From Pseudomonadota bacterium (GTDB lineage: Bacteria > Pseudomonadota > Gammaproteobacteria > Burkholderiales > Rhodocyclaceae), in the NCBI GenBank assembly GCA_018261895.1, contig JAGTRT010000042.1:1-43514 (forward strand): DNA of 43,514 nt, given 5' to 3'. How positions within the stretch are numbered: the first letter of the stretch is position 1; each line of letters begins with the position of its first letter. Of the stretch, positions 8,335 to 17,751 are shown piece by piece. The position numbers and the translations under genes are program-made. Under the pieces are notes generated by a model that saw only the letters and a program-made list of their open reading frames with translations, ran no database searches and was not told where the DNA came from.

Positions 8335-8358
8335 AACGGCCACCCGGAGGTGGCCGTT
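8335..8358 (-). terminator. Intrinsic terminator after pckG
   Basis: The perfect 10-bp stem AACGGCCACC/GGTGGCCGTT has a CGGA loop. Read on the minus strand it is followed by a short U run (TTTTAC). It lies between the pckG stop and the aminotransferase start, so it should uncouple the two genes. Confidence 0.8.
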
Positions 8359-8379
8359 CGATCTTAGCTCAGACGTCGA

Positions 8380-10224
8380 TCAGGCGGCGTCCTTGAAGAT
8401 GCCCATTTCGAACAGTTCGCGCTTGAGCACGAGTTCGCGCGGCATCTTGTCGCCCATCTTGTCGAACCATTCCTTGTGGCCGGCCAGCTCGGCCTTCCAG
8501 GCGTCGGCGTCGATGTCGGTCAGGGCTTCGAAATCGGCCTTGTTCACTTCCAGGCCGGTCCAGTCGATGTCCTCGAACTTCGGCATCCACCCCAGGACGG
8601 TTTCCTTGGCGGCGACGGTGCCCTTGCAACGCTGAACGATCCACTTCAGGACGCGCATGTTGTCACCGAATCCCGGCCACATGAATTCGCCCTTTTCGTT
8701 CATGCGGAACCAGTTCACGCAGAAGATCTTCGGGGTGGCTTCAACGGCCTTGCCCATCTTCAACCAGTGGTTGAAGTAATCACCCATGTGGTAGCCGCAG
8801 AACGGCAGCATGGCGAACGGGTCGCGGCGGACGACGCCCTGCTGGCCGAAGGCGGCAGCCGTGGTCTCCGAGCCCAGCGTGGCGGCCATGTAGACGCCGT
8901 AGTTCCAGTTGAAGGCCTGATAGACGAGCGGCACCGTGGTGGCACGACGGCCGCCAAAGATGAAGGCGGAAATCGGCACGCCAGCGGGATCTTCCCAGGC
9001 GGCGTCAACGGACGGGCACTGGTTGGCCGGGGCGGTGAAGCGGGAGTTGGCGTGAGCGGCCTTCTTGCCGGCCTTGCCATCTTCCGGCGTCCAGTCTTTG
9101 CCTTGCCAGTCGATCAGGTGAGCCGGGGCTTCCTTGGTCAGGCCTTCCCACCACACATCGCCGTCGTCGGTCAGCGCGACGTTGGTGAAGATGATGTTTT
9201 CCTTCAAGGTGGCCAGGGCGTTGTAGTTGGTCTTTTCCGAGGTGCCCGGTGCAACGCCGAAGAAACCGGCTTCCGGGTTGATCGCGTAGAAACGGGTGAC
9301 GCCATCCTTGTCGACACGCGGCTTGATCCAGGCGATGTCGTCACCGATGGTGGTGATCTTCCAGCCGTCGAGGGTCTTCGGCGGAATCAGCATGGCAAAG
9401 TTAGTCTTGCCGCAAGCCGACGGGAAGGCCGCCGCGACGTAGGACTTTTCACCTTCCGGCGATTCGACGCCGAGGATGAGCATGTGTTCGGCCAGCCAAC
9501 CCTGATCGCGCGCCATGTTTGATGCGATACGCAGGGCGAAGCACTTCTTGCCGAGCAGGGCGTTGCCGCCGTAGCCGGAACCGTAGGACCAGATTTCACG
9601 GGTTTCCGGATAGTGAACGATGTACTTGACGGTCGGGTTGCACGGCCACTTGGCGTCTTGCTGGCCCGGTTCGAGCGGGGCGCCGACCGTGTGGATGCAC
9701 GGCACGAATTCGCCATCGGTGCCGAGCACGTCGAAGACTTTCTTGCCCATGCGGGTCATCGTGCGCATGTTGGTCACGACGTAGGCGGAGTCGGTGATCT
9801 CGAAGCCGATGTGGGCGATCGGCGAACCGAGCGGGCCCATGCTGAACGGGATCACATACATCGTGCGACCCTTCATGCAACCCTTGAAGATACCGTTGAG
9901 CTTTTCGCGCATGACGGCAGGTTCTTCCCAATTGTTGGTCGGGCCGGCGTCTTCTTTCTTTTCGGAGCAGATGTAGGTGCGGTCTTCGACGCGAGCGACG
10001 TCGGACGGGTCGGAGAAGGCGAGGTAGGAATTCGGACGCTTGGCCGGATTCAGCTTGATCAGGGTGCCGGCTTCTACCATTTCAGCGCACAAGCGGTCAT
10101 ACTCTTCCTGCGACCCGTCGGCCCAGTGGATACGGTCAGGCTGGGTCAGTGCCGCGATTTCGGCGACCCATTTCTTCAGGCCTTCGTGTTTAACGTAGTC
10201 AGGTGCATTCAGCGGTGCGGTCAT
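8380..10224 (-). CDS. pckG: Phosphoenolpyruvate carboxykinase (GTP)
   Basis: Converts oxaloacetate and GTP to phosphoenolpyruvate, the first step of gluconeogenesis from C4 acids. At 614 residues it has the length of the GTP-dependent class. It shows the P-loop with the reactive Cys ([15 protein letters not shown]), GDDIAWIKP, and [17 protein letters not shown] chose ATG 10224 ([11 protein letters not shown]), preceded by AGAGAGA; the longer frame adds 14 unconserved residues. It is divergent from maeB, which fits joint handling of C4-acid carbon. Confidence 0.96.
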   Translation of the reverse strand: MTAPLNAPDYVKHEGLKKWVAEIAALTQPDRIHWADGSQEEYDRLCAEMVEAGTLIKLNPAKRPNSYLAFSDPSDVARVEDRTYICSEKKEDAGPTNNWEEPAVMREKLNGIFKGCMKGRTMYVIPFSMGPLGSPIAHIGFEITDSAYVVTNMRTMTRMGKKVFDVLGTDGEFVPCIHTVGAPLEPGQQDAKWPCNPTVKYIVHYPETREIWSYGSGYGGNALLGKKCFALRIASNMARDQGWLAEHMLILGVESPEGEKSYVAAAFPSACGKTNFAMLIPPKTLDGWKITTIGDDIAWIKPRVDKDGVTRFYAINPEAGFFGVAPGTSEKTNYNALATLKENIIFTNVALTDDGDVWWEGLTKEAPAHLIDWQGKDWTPEDGKAGKKAAHANSRFTAPANQCPSVDAAWEDPAGVPISAFIFGGRRATTVPLVYQAFNWNYGVYMAATLGSETTAAAFGQQGVVRRDPFAMLPFCGYHMGDYFNHWLKMGKAVEATPKIFCVNWFRMNEKGEFMWPGFGDNMRVLKWIVQRCKGTVAAKETVLGWMPKFEDIDWTGLEVNKADFEALTDIDADAWKAELAGHKEWFDKMGDKMPRELVLKRELFEMGIFKDAA

Positions 10225-10469
10225 GGCGATGTCTCTCTCTAAATTACTGAAATAGCTAGGTTTCACGCCAGTCGCCGGGAGCTGCCACCAAGACTTCGAG
10301 CGGCTGGAGGCCGTCGGCTGGGAAGCCCGTAATTATGCATCAAATTAGGGTAAACATCTACTTGACCTGAGTGCCTACGTAATATCCGAAGCTGAAATTT
10401 TTCACATTTGGCGTATTATTATTGCGCACGATGCGAAATGCGTTTTCACCATATAAAATGGAGACAAAG
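10225..10469. promoter_or_regulatory. Divergent pckG/maeB intergenic region
   Basis: A 245-bp A/T-rich gap between two divergent gluconeogenesis/anaplerosis genes, so promoters for both must lie here. On the minus strand CATAAT (10332-10337) is a candidate -10 for pckG but has no good -35. On the plus side several TATTAT-like words occur near 10414 without a correctly spaced -35. I see no convincing operator palindrome and no gene. Confidence 0.4.
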
Positions 10470-12749
10470 ATGGATCCTCGACAGTTGCGCGAAGCCGCGC
10501 TCTACTATCACCGCGAACCCAAGCCGGGCAAGATAGCGGTTACCCCGATCAAACAACTGACCAATCAGTACGATCTGTCGATGGCCTACTCGCCGGGCGT
10601 CGCATTCGCCTGCGAAGAAATCGTCGCCGACCCGCGTGAAGCGAGCACCCTGACCTCGCGTGCCAACCTCGTTGGCGTGATCACCAACGGTACCGCTGTG
10701 CTGGGCCTCGGGCCGATCGGACCGCTGGCCGCCAAGCCGGTCATGGAAGGCAAGGGCGTCCTTTTCAAGAAATTCGCCAACATTGATGTCTTCGACATCG
10801 AAATCGAGGAGCGCGATCCGGACAAACTGATCGACACCATCGCCTCGCTCGAACCCACCTTCGGAGGCATCAACCTCGAAGACATCAAGGCGCCCGAGTG
10901 CTTCTACATCGAGAAGAAACTGCGCGAGCGCATGAAGATTCCGGTCTTCCATGACGACCAGCACGGCACGGCCATCGTCGTCGGCGCAGCCATCCTGAAC
11001 GGTTTGCATCTGATCGGCAAGGATTTGTCCAAGGTCAAGATCGTCACCTCCGGTGCCGGAGCGGCCGCGCTGGCCTGCTTGGACTTGCTGGTCATGCTCG
11101 GCGCGCCGCCAAGCAACATCTGGGTGACCGACATCAAGGGTCTGGTCTACGAAGGCCGCGTCGAGGAAATGGACGAGATCAAGGCGCGTTATGCCAAGGT
11201 CACCGATGCCCGTACCCTGGGCGAAGTGATTGCCGACGCCGATGTCTTCCTCGGTCTCTCGGCCGGTGGTGTCCTCAAACCTGAAATGGTCGCCAAGATG
11301 GCCGCCAGGCCGGTCATCATGGCCCTGGCCAACCCGACCCCGGAAATCCTGCCCGAGCAGGTCAAGTCGGTCCGTGACGATGCCATCATCTGTACGGGCC
11401 GTTCGGACTACCCGAATCAGGTAAACAACGTTCTTTGCTTCCCCTTCATCTTCCGCGGCGCACTCGATGTCGGCGCCACCACCATTACCGAGGAAATGAA
11501 GATGGCGGCCGTCAAGGCCATCGCCGAACTGGCGCGCGCCGAACAATCGGAAGTCGCTGCCCGGGCCTATGGCGAAAAGGTCGCCAGTTTTGGCCCGGAG
11601 TACCTGATTCCGAATCCCTTCGATCCGCGCCTCATCGTCAAGATCGCCCCGGCCGTGGCCAAGGCCGGCATGGATTCCGGTGTCGCGACGCGGCCGATCA
11701 AGGACTGGGATGCCTATCTCCAGGGCCTGAACGAATTCGTCTATCACTCCGGCATGATCATGAAGCCGGTCTTCTCGCAGGCCAAGATGGCGCCCAAGCG
11801 CATCGTCTTTGCCGAAGGCGAGGACGAGCGTGTGTTGCGTGCCGTGCAGGTCATTCGTGACGAAGGCATTGCTTCCCCCATCCTGATTGGCCGTACCGGC
11901 GAAATCAACCGGCGTATCGAGGCGGCCGGCCTGCGCATCCGCGAAGGCGAGGATTTCGAAGTCATTCATGCCGATAACTGCGCATTTTTCGACGAGCATT
12001 TCGACGAATTTTCCAGCACGTACCACGGCATCATGGAGCGCAAGGGCGTCTCGCCCGACTATGCCCGTCGCGAAGTTCGCCGCCGCGCAACCCTGTACGG
12101 CGCCCTGATGGTCCGCCTGGGCTACGCCGATGGCCTGATTTGCGGCACCTTCGGACGTCACGAAACCCACCGCGACTACGTAGAGAGTGTCATCGGCAAG
12201 CTGCCGGGGCTGGATCGTTGCTATGCCATGAACCTGCTCATGCTGCCCGGTCGCACGGTGTTCATTGGCGATACCTACGTCAATTACGATCCCACGGCCG
12301 AGCAACTGGCCGACATGACCTTGCTGGCCGCCGAAGAGATTCGTAATTTCGGTATTCAGCCCAAGGTGGCGCTGCTCTCGCACTCAACCTTCGGCACGGA
12401 AAATACGCCGACCTCCGTCAAGATGCGGGAAGTGCTGGCCATCCTTGGCCAGCGCGCGCCGGAATTGGAAGTGGAAGGCGAAATGCACGGCGATGCGGCG
12501 CTCGACGAGCAGATCCGACTGAAGGCCTTCCCGAATTCGCGCCTGAAGGGCCAGGCCAACCTGCTGGTCATGCCGACACTGGATGCCGCCAACATCTCGT
12601 TCAACCTGCTCAAGGTAGCCGCCGGTGACAATTTGACCATTGGTCCCATCCTGTTGGGAGCTGCCAAACCGGTCAATATCCTGACCCCGACGGCGACCGT
12701 TCGGCGCATCGTCAACATGACAGCTTTGACGGTGGTTGATGCTGGTTGA
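10470..12749 (+). CDS. maeB: NADP-dependent malic enzyme with phosphotransacetylase-like C-terminal domain
   Basis: Oxidatively decarboxylates malate to pyruvate. The N-terminal half (~1-430) carries the malic enzyme domain ([37 protein letters not shown]). The C-terminal ~330 residues are a phosphate-acetyltransferase-like domain ([29 protein letters not shown]). In MaeB-type enzymes this domain is regulatory and binds acetyl-CoA. I chose ATG 10470, with GGAGA five bases upstream, giving 759 residues, the same length as E. coli MaeB. It is transcribed away from pckG. Confidence 0.95.
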   Translation: MDPRQLREAALYYHREPKPGKIAVTPIKQLTNQYDLSMAYSPGVAFACEEIVADPREASTLTSRANLVGVITNGTAVLGLGPIGPLAAKPVMEGKGVLFKKFANIDVFDIEIEERDPDKLIDTIASLEPTFGGINLEDIKAPECFYIEKKLRERMKIPVFHDDQHGTAIVVGAAILNGLHLIGKDLSKVKIVTSGAGAAALACLDLLVMLGAPPSNIWVTDIKGLVYEGRVEEMDEIKARYAKVTDARTLGEVIADADVFLGLSAGGVLKPEMVAKMAARPVIMALANPTPEILPEQVKSVRDDAIICTGRSDYPNQVNNVLCFPFIFRGALDVGATTITEEMKMAAVKAIAELARAEQSEVAARAYGEKVASFGPEYLIPNPFDPRLIVKIAPAVAKAGMDSGVATRPIKDWDAYLQGLNEFVYHSGMIMKPVFSQAKMAPKRIVFAEGEDERVLRAVQVIRDEGIASPILIGRTGEINRRIEAAGLRIREGEDFEVIHADNCAFFDEHFDEFSSTYHGIMERKGVSPDYARREVRRRATLYGALMVRLGYADGLICGTFGRHETHRDYVESVIGKLPGLDRCYAMNLLMLPGRTVFIGDTYVNYDPTAEQLADMTLLAAEEIRNFGIQPKVALLSHSTFGTENTPTSVKMREVLAILGQRAPELEVEGEMHGDAALDEQIRLKAFPNSRLKGQANLLVMPTLDAANISFNLLKVAAGDNLTIGPILLGAAKPVNILTPTATVRRIVNMTALTVVDAG

Positions 12750-12788
12750 TTAAAGTCTTTAAGTTGTTGTTGTATCTATATATTTTTA

Positions 12789-12816
12789 TTGATATTTCAC
12801 GGTCTCCTGCTAAACT
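12789..12816 (+). promoter_or_regulatory. Possible sigma-70 promoter for the D,D-endopeptidase gene
   Basis: TTGATA (12789-12794) and TAAACT (12811-12816) are 16 bp apart in the A/T-rich gap after maeB. TAGAAT at 12821 is a second possible -10. The gene start follows with CAGGAG upstream. This is pattern matching only. Confidence 0.35.
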
Positions 12817-12853
12817 GGAGTAGAATTCGCCGGATGTTGGCAGGAGATCGTGA

Positions 12854-13978
12854 ATGAAGCATAAATTGAAGTCGGCCTTGCTGGTCGCTGCCTTGTTGAG
12901 TATGGGCGTCCAGGCCCCTGTATCCGCCGCTCAGGCCAAGAAGGCAGAGCAAAGCGCGAGCAAGAAAGCCCCGGTAAAAGCAGCCAAAAAGGCGCCGGTA
13001 GTCGCCAAAGCCGCCGACAAGTCGGCGTCGAAGTCGCACAAGGTCGCCAGCAAGTCCTCCACCAAATCGGTATCGGCAAAATCCGAACGCAAACTGGCCG
13101 GAAAGACGGCTGCGGGCAAAACCGCGTCGGCCGGTGCAGCCCACAAGAATCACCTCGTCGCGGAGTCGGGCAGAAAGCCGGTTCGTCATGTTGCCATGAC
13201 CGATCTCGACGCCGGGCGTCTGGCGCTCTATTCGGCGTCTGCTCTGGTCATCGATCAGAGCAACGGCCACGTCATGCTGGAAAAGCAGCCGGACATGGTG
13301 GTGCCGATCGCCTCGATTTCCAAGCTCATGACGGCGATGGTCGTCCTCGATGCCAGGCTGGATCTGCAGGAAGTCATCGCCATCGGCGACGAGGATGTCG
13401 ATGGCCTGAAAGGCACGCGTTCGCGTTTGCCGGTCGGTACAACGATGACGCGTGAGGCGGCCATGCTGCTGGCGCTGATGTCCTCCGAAAATCGCGCTGC
13501 CCATGCATTGGGCCGTCACTACCCGGGCGGTATGCCGGCCTTCGTGCAGGCCATGAACCGCAAGGCGCATGCGCTGGGAATGTACAACAGTCGTTTCGAG
13601 GAGCCGACGGGCCTGTCGAGCAACAACGTGTCGACGGCGCACGATCTGGCGCGCATGGTGGCGGCAGCGGCTCGCTACCCGGAAATCCGTTCCTATTCGA
13701 CGACGGCCGAAGCCAAGGTTGAACTGAACGGGCGTATCCGCGAGTTCCACAACACCAATGCCTTGGTGCGCAGCGACAACTGGGAAATCGGCGTGTCAAA
13801 GACCGGTTATATCTCCGAAGCGGGGCGTTGCCTGGTCATGCAGGCGCGTGTCGCGGACAAGCCGGTGGTCATTGTGTTGCTCGATTCGCAGGGCAAGATG
13901 ACGCGGGTTGGCGATGCCAACCGGATTAAGCGCTGGATGGAAAGTGCCAGCCTGACGGCGGATCGTCGTCCGGCCTGA
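12854..13978 (+). CDS. pbpG: Serine D-Ala-D-Ala endopeptidase (PBP7/8, PbpG family) with a long Lys/Ala-rich linker
   Basis: A periplasmic low-molecular-weight penicillin-binding protein that cleaves D,D-crosslinks in peptidoglycan. A signal peptide (about 1-26) precedes a ~85-residue stretch rich in Lys, Ala and Ser (27-112), then the peptidase S11 domain: SISK (nucleophile Ser154, Lys157), SEN (211-213) and SKTGY. The basic low-complexity linker is unusually long for PbpG and may bind cell wall or nucleic acid; that is inference. CAGGAG precedes the ATG. Confidence 0.9.
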   Translation: MKHKLKSALLVAALLSMGVQAPVSAAQAKKAEQSASKKAPVKAAKKAPVVAKAADKSASKSHKVASKSSTKSVSAKSERKLAGKTAAGKTASAGAAHKNHLVAESGRKPVRHVAMTDLDAGRLALYSASALVIDQSNGHVMLEKQPDMVVPIASISKLMTAMVVLDARLDLQEVIAIGDEDVDGLKGTRSRLPVGTTMTREAAMLLALMSSENRAAHALGRHYPGGMPAFVQAMNRKAHALGMYNSRFEEPTGLSSNNVSTAHDLARMVAAAARYPEIRSYSTTAEAKVELNGRIREFHNTNALVRSDNWEIGVSKTGYISEAGRCLVMQARVADKPVVIVLLDSQGKMTRVGDANRIKRWMESASLTADRRPA

Positions 13979-13996
13979 TTGCCGGATAATCCAGGA

Positions 13997-14026
13997 AAAG
14001 GCCGCCGAGAGCGGCCTTTATTTTTT
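13997..14026 (+). terminator. Intrinsic terminator after the endopeptidase gene
   Basis: The perfect 9-bp stem AAAGGCCGC/GCGGCCTTT has a CGAGA loop and is followed by ATTTTTT. The last codons of the convergent iclR gene overlap its right arm, so it may serve both genes. Confidence 0.9.
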
Positions 14027-14806
14027 GTGGCCGGTGTAGCCGAGGGTGCGGGAGACGGCGTCGGCGGTTTGCTTGACCTGGGCGGCCCACTCGGGGTCGT
14101 GGCGGTCGGCGGGGGCGGAGACGGAAAGCGCGGCGACGACATTGCCTTCGTCGTCGTGAATCGGCGCAGCGACGCACTTGAGGCCAAGTTCGGCTTCTTC
14201 GTCGTCGTAGGCGATGCCGTGGCGGCGGACCTTGTCGAGTTCCTTTTCGAGGGCGACGAGGTTGGTCAGCGAATGCGGTGTCTTGCCGGGCAGGCCGGTA
14301 CGCTTGGCGTAATCACGCACTTTCTGGGCGTTGTCGGCAGCGAGGAAGAGCTTGCCGAGCGAGGTCAGGTGCAATGGGGCGCGGCCGCCAACCAGATAGA
14401 CGACGCGAACCAGCGAACGCCCCGACGAGGTGCGTTCGAGGTAGACGATTTCGTCTTCGTGACGCGTACCCAGGTTGATGGCTTCGCCGATCTTCTCGTG
14501 CAGTTCCTGCATGAAGGGCAGCGCGACTTCACGCATGTTGATGCGCGATTTGACGATGCCGCCGAGTTCGAGCAGGCGGATGCCGAGGCGGTAGGTGCCG
14601 GCGTCCTCGCGTTCGACAAAGCGGGCGGCGCTCATGGCGGCCAGGATGCGGTGCGCGGTCGATGGGTGGAGATCGGTGGCCTGGGCGAGTTGCTTGAGGC
14701 TTGCGGCGTCCGGGGACGCAGCAAGGGCGTCGAGCAGCGACATCATGCGCTCGATGACCTGGATGGTGCCGGGTGTTTTGCCCGGAACGCTGGCAGCTTC
14801 AGACAA
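14018..14806 (-). CDS. IclR-family transcriptional regulator
   Basis: A 262-residue regulator with an N-terminal winged helix-turn-helix (about 15-75; LKQLAQATDLHPSTAHRILA) and a C-terminal IclR effector domain (EINLGTRHEDEIVYLERTSS, AAPIHDDEGNVVAALSVSAP). The start is a TTG preceded by AAGGAA at good spacing. It is divergent from the lactate operon, 70 bp from lutA, so it probably controls that operon. IclR proteins usually bind small organic acids; lactate or a related acid as effector is inference. Confidence 0.88.
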   Translation of the reverse strand: MSEAASVPGKTPGTIQVIERMMSLLDALAASPDAASLKQLAQATDLHPSTAHRILAAMSAARFVEREDAGTYRLGIRLLELGGIVKSRINMREVALPFMQELHEKIGEAINLGTRHEDEIVYLERTSSGRSLVRVVYLVGGRAPLHLTSLGKLFLAADNAQKVRDYAKRTGLPGKTPHSLTNLVALEKELDKVRRHGIAYDDEEAELGLKCVAAPIHDDEGNVVAALSVSAPADRHDPEWAAQVKQTADAVSRTLGYTGHKK

Positions 14807-14876
14807 CTGGATTCCTTTATTGGTGCGGTTTGAGTAGCATTAGCCACTTCATTTTCTTGTGCGCCGCAATATTAGC

Positions 14877-15608
14877 ATGCGCTTGGCCCTCTACGTTACC
14901 TGTCTGGTCGATCTGATGCGTCCGTCTGTCGGCTTCGCGGCCTTGCGCCTGCTTGAGGCGACCGGGGTCGAGGTGGTGGTGCCGGCGGGGCAGACCTGCT
15001 GCGGCCAGCCAGCCTGGAGCGCCGGGGATCGGCCGCTGGCCGTCGATCTCGCCAGGAAGGCGATTCTCGAATTGGAGGCCTATGACGTTGTGGTGATCCC
15101 GTCCGGTTCGTGCACGGATCAGATCCGCAACGTCTATCCGGAGTTGTTCGCTGACGATGCCCACTGGGGGCCTCGGGCGCGGGCGCTGGCCGGGCGGACG
15201 TTCGAGCTGACGAGCTATTTGGCGGATGTGGCGAAGGTGGAAATGGCCACGCCCGAGTTCGACGGCAGCGTGACCTACCACGACTCCTGCAAGGGCCTGC
15301 GTGGGCTGGGCATCCAGCGGCAGCCGCGTGAGTTGCTGGCCAAGGTGCGCGGGCTGACGCTCAAGGAAATGGCCGATTGCGAGGAATGCTGTGGCTTCGG
15401 CGGTGCCTTTTCGGTGAAGTTTGGCGAGGTGTCGACGCGTATCGTCGATCGCAAGTGCGACTCGATTTCGGCTGCCGGGGCCGATGCCGTGGTCGGTGGC
15501 GACCTCGGATGCCTGCTCAACATCGAAGGCCGTTTGCGCCGGCGCGGCGACGAGACGACGCGCGTTCTGCACATTGCCGAGGTGCTGGCCGGCGGAGGCG
15601 AGGGCTGA
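14877..15608 (+). CDS. lutA: Lactate utilization protein LutA (LldE), (Fe-S)-binding CCG-domain subunit
   Basis: A soluble 243-residue subunit of the LutABC L-lactate oxidation complex. Two cysteine-rich CCG motifs are visible, TCCGQPAW and ECCGFGGAFS, with matching upstream cysteines (VTCLVD, HDSCKG). ATG 14877 gives the usual MRLALYVTC N-terminus; GTG 14859 would add six residues. No strong ribosome site is seen for either. The stop overlaps the lutB start by one base. The neighbours lutB and lutC on the same strand support the assignment. Confidence 0.92.
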   Translation: MRLALYVTCLVDLMRPSVGFAALRLLEATGVEVVVPAGQTCCGQPAWSAGDRPLAVDLARKAILELEAYDVVVIPSGSCTDQIRNVYPELFADDAHWGPRARALAGRTFELTSYLADVAKVEMATPEFDGSVTYHDSCKGLRGLGIQRQPRELLAKVRGLTLKEMADCEECCGFGGAFSVKFGEVSTRIVDRKCDSISAAGADAVVGGDLGCLLNIEGRLRRRGDETTRVLHIAEVLAGGGEG

Positions 15609-17050
15609 TGGCGGCGGGTATCCGTTCGCAGGCCATGCATTTCCAGGCGCGGGCCGGGCAGCAGGTCCGTAACCTCGGGCTGCAACGCGCCTTGCAGAAG
15701 GCGAAGCCGCTGTTCGTCGGCAAGCGGGCCAAGGGCATAGCGTCGCTGGTCGAGGATGGCCTGGATTTCGGTCTCTTACGGTCAACCGGAAAAAATGCCC
15801 GAAATCGAAATCTTGAGGACCTCGATGTCTGGCTCGATATTTTCGAGGAGCGGGCCACGGCGACCGGGGCCGAGGTGCTGTGGGCGCGCGACGGCGAGGA
15901 GGTCAGCCGGCTCGTCGTCGACATCGCCCAACGCCATGGTGTGACCAAGGCGGTCAAGTCGAAATCGATGCTCTCCGAGGAGGCGCAGCTCAACGAGGCG
16001 CTGGCCGCCGCCGGCATTCGCCCGGTCGAGACCGATCTCGGCGAATACATCGTGCAACTGGCCGGCGAAGCGCCGTCGCACATCATCGCGCCGGCCGTGC
16101 ACAAGACCATCGGCGAAGTCGAAGCGCTGTTCGCCAAGGAACACGGTCGGCCGCTCGAAGCACGGACATCGGCCGACATTCCGGCCATGGCGCAGGAAGC
16201 GCGCGCCGTGTTGCGCCAGCATTTCCTGAGCGCCGAGATGGGCATCTCGGGCGCCAATTTCCTGATTGCCGAAACCGGCAGCGCGGCGCTCGTCACCAAC
16301 GAAGGCAACGGCCGCATGGTGACGACGCTGCCGCGCATCCATGTTGTCATCACCGGCATCGAGAAGATCGTCCCGACACTCGACGAGTTCGCGACCCTCA
16401 TGCGCCTGCTGCCGCGTTCGGCGACCGGCCAGTCAATCTCCAACTACGTTTCGCTGCTCACCGGCACCAAGCGCGAGGGCGACCACGACGGCCCGGAGAA
16501 AACCATCTTCATCCTCGTCGACAACGGCCGCGCCAACCTGCTCGGCACGCCGTACGAGGAGATGCTGCGTTGCATCCGCTGCGGTGCCTGCATGAACCAT
16601 TGTCCGGTCTATTTTTCGCTCGGCGGCCACGCCTACGGCTGGGTCTATCCTGGCCCCATGGGGTCGGTGCTGACGCCGCTGTTCACCGGCATCGAGAACG
16701 CCCTCGACCTGCCGCACGCCTCCACCGGTTGCAACCAGTGCGGCGCCGTGTGCCCCGTCGAGATTCCCTTGCCCGAGCTCATGCATCGCCTGCGCGAAGA
16801 GCAGAACGAGCGCGGCCTGCGGCCATGCTCCGAGCGGCTGGCGCTCAAGGCCTGGGCCTGGTTGGCCGGTAAGCCGACGCTCTATCGCTGGCTCACGCGG
16901 CGTGCGGCGCGCTACCTCAGCTGGCTGGCTGACGATAGCGGTCGCATCCGCGTCTTCGGGCTGGCCCCGGCGTGGACCGCCGGACGCGATCTGCCGGTAT
17001 CCTCCGGTCGCACCTTTCACGAACTTTACTCAGCAAGAAAGAAAGCCTGA
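15608..17050 (+). CDS. lutB: Lactate utilization protein LutB (LldF), ferredoxin-type iron-sulfur subunit
   Basis: A 480-residue subunit with an N-terminal LUD domain (KSKSMLSEEAQLNEAL, ETDLGEYIVQLAGE, ETGSAALVTNEGNGRM) and a C-terminal 2[4Fe-4S] module (CIRCGACMNHCP and CNQCGAVCP). Residues 58-69 are encoded by a copy of the dispersed repeat and read STGKNARNRNLE. Relatives such as E. coli YkgF, as I recall it, have a WRDRAAQIRDHVL-like helix there; length is unchanged. The start overlaps the lutA stop (TGATG). Acts with LutA and LutC to oxidise lactate to pyruvate. Confidence 0.94.
   Translation: MAAGIRSQAMHFQARAGQQVRNLGLQRALQKAKPLFVGKRAKGIASLVEDGLDFGLLRSTGKNARNRNLEDLDVWLDIFEERATATGAEVLWARDGEEVSRLVVDIAQRHGVTKAVKSKSMLSEEAQLNEALAAAGIRPVETDLGEYIVQLAGEAPSHIIAPAVHKTIGEVEALFAKEHGRPLEARTSADIPAMAQEARAVLRQHFLSAEMGISGANFLIAETGSAALVTNEGNGRMVTTLPRIHVVITGIEKIVPTLDEFATLMRLLPRSATGQSISNYVSLLTGTKREGDHDGPEKTIFILVDNGRANLLGTPYEEMLRCIRCGACMNHCPVYFSLGGHAYGWVYPGPMGSVLTPLFTGIENALDLPHASTGCNQCGAVCPVEIPLPELMHRLREEQNERGLRPCSERLALKAWAWLAGKPTLYRWLTRRAARYLSWLADDSGRIRVFGLAPAWTAGRDLPVSSGRTFHELYSARKKA
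15777..15812 (+). repeat. Dispersed repeat copy B, inside lutB
   Basis: TACGGTCAACCGG (15777-15789) is followed by AAAAAATGCCC and GAAATCGAAATCTT. It matches the core, the A-rich spacer and the GAAAT tail of the intergenic copies. It is in frame within lutB. Confidence 0.8.
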
Positions 17051-17052
17051 AC

Positions 17053-17751
17053 ATGGAATTTTCAGCAGAAGGCCCGAAGGCCATCCCACTGTGGATCAAC
17101 GGCCACGCATTCCTGACCGTGACCGACGCCTTTTTCGACGTGACCGATCCGGCCACCGGCGAAGCCATCCGGCGCGTGCCCCTGTGCGGCGCCAGCGAGG
17201 CGGCCGAAGCGGTCGGCGCAGCGCAGTTGGCGCAGCCGGCCTGGGCCATGATGGGCATGCCGGCGCGCCGCGTCTGCCTGGCGGCGCTGGGCGATGCGCT
17301 GGATCGCTACACGGGCCATTTCGCCAAGCTGCTGATGCAGGAATGCGGCTTCGACGAAGCGCGGGCGACCGGCGAAGTCGGCGATGCGGTGGCGGCCCTG
17401 CGCGGTTCGATGGTCGGTGAAACCGGCGTGTTCGCGCTGGTTCTCGACGCCTCGCGACCACTGGCCGGTCTGGCGGAAGCCATTGCCCCGGCACTGATGG
17501 CCGGCGCGACGGTCGTCGTCAAACCCAGCCCGAAAGCGCCGTCCGCGGTCTACGCGCTGTGCGAACTGTCCGGTCGCGCCGAGTGGCCGGCCGGTGTGCT
17601 CAACCTCATGCAGGGCGACACGGCGGCCATCCAGGGACTGTGTGCGGCCGGAGTCGATCGGCTGGTGTTCAGCGGGCAGGCGGCGCTGGGGGTGCAGGTC
17701 GGCGCCATCGCCGAAGCGGCCGGCGTGCCCTTCGAGATGAAAGCGGCCTGA
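17053..17751 (+). CDS. Half-length aldehyde dehydrogenase-like protein (N-terminal NAD-binding part only)
   Basis: A 232-residue protein related to the first half of the ~480-residue aldehyde dehydrogenases. It keeps the substrate-entry strand DPATGEAIRRV, the VVVKPSPKAPSAVYAL cofactor strand (ALDH Lys-Pro-x-x), PAGVLNLMQGD and VFSGQAALG (equivalent to FTGS-x-x-G). It stops right where ELGG would be, reading EMKAA. The catalytic Cys domain is therefore absent. The end is clean and overlaps the next ATG by one base, so it looks like a maintained short gene rather than a fresh truncation. Its role in the lactate operon is unknown. Confidence 0.8.
   Translation: MEFSAEGPKAIPLWINGHAFLTVTDAFFDVTDPATGEAIRRVPLCGASEAAEAVGAAQLAQPAWAMMGMPARRVCLAALGDALDRYTGHFAKLLMQECGFDEARATGEVGDAVAALRGSMVGETGVFALVLDASRPLAGLAEAIAPALMAGATVVVKPSPKAPSAVYALCELSGRAEWPAGVLNLMQGDTAAIQGLCAAGVDRLVFSGQAALGVQVGAIAEAAGVPFEMKAA

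Noticed and set aside
10362..10385. TTGACC and TAATAT upstream of maeB as a promoter
   Set aside because: The spacing is only 12 bp, too short for sigma-70.
10446..12383. 645-residue minus-strand ORF antisense to maeB
   Set aside because: A long shadow frame typical of GC-rich genes; maeB has full family motifs and a ribosome site, and the antisense product resembles nothing.
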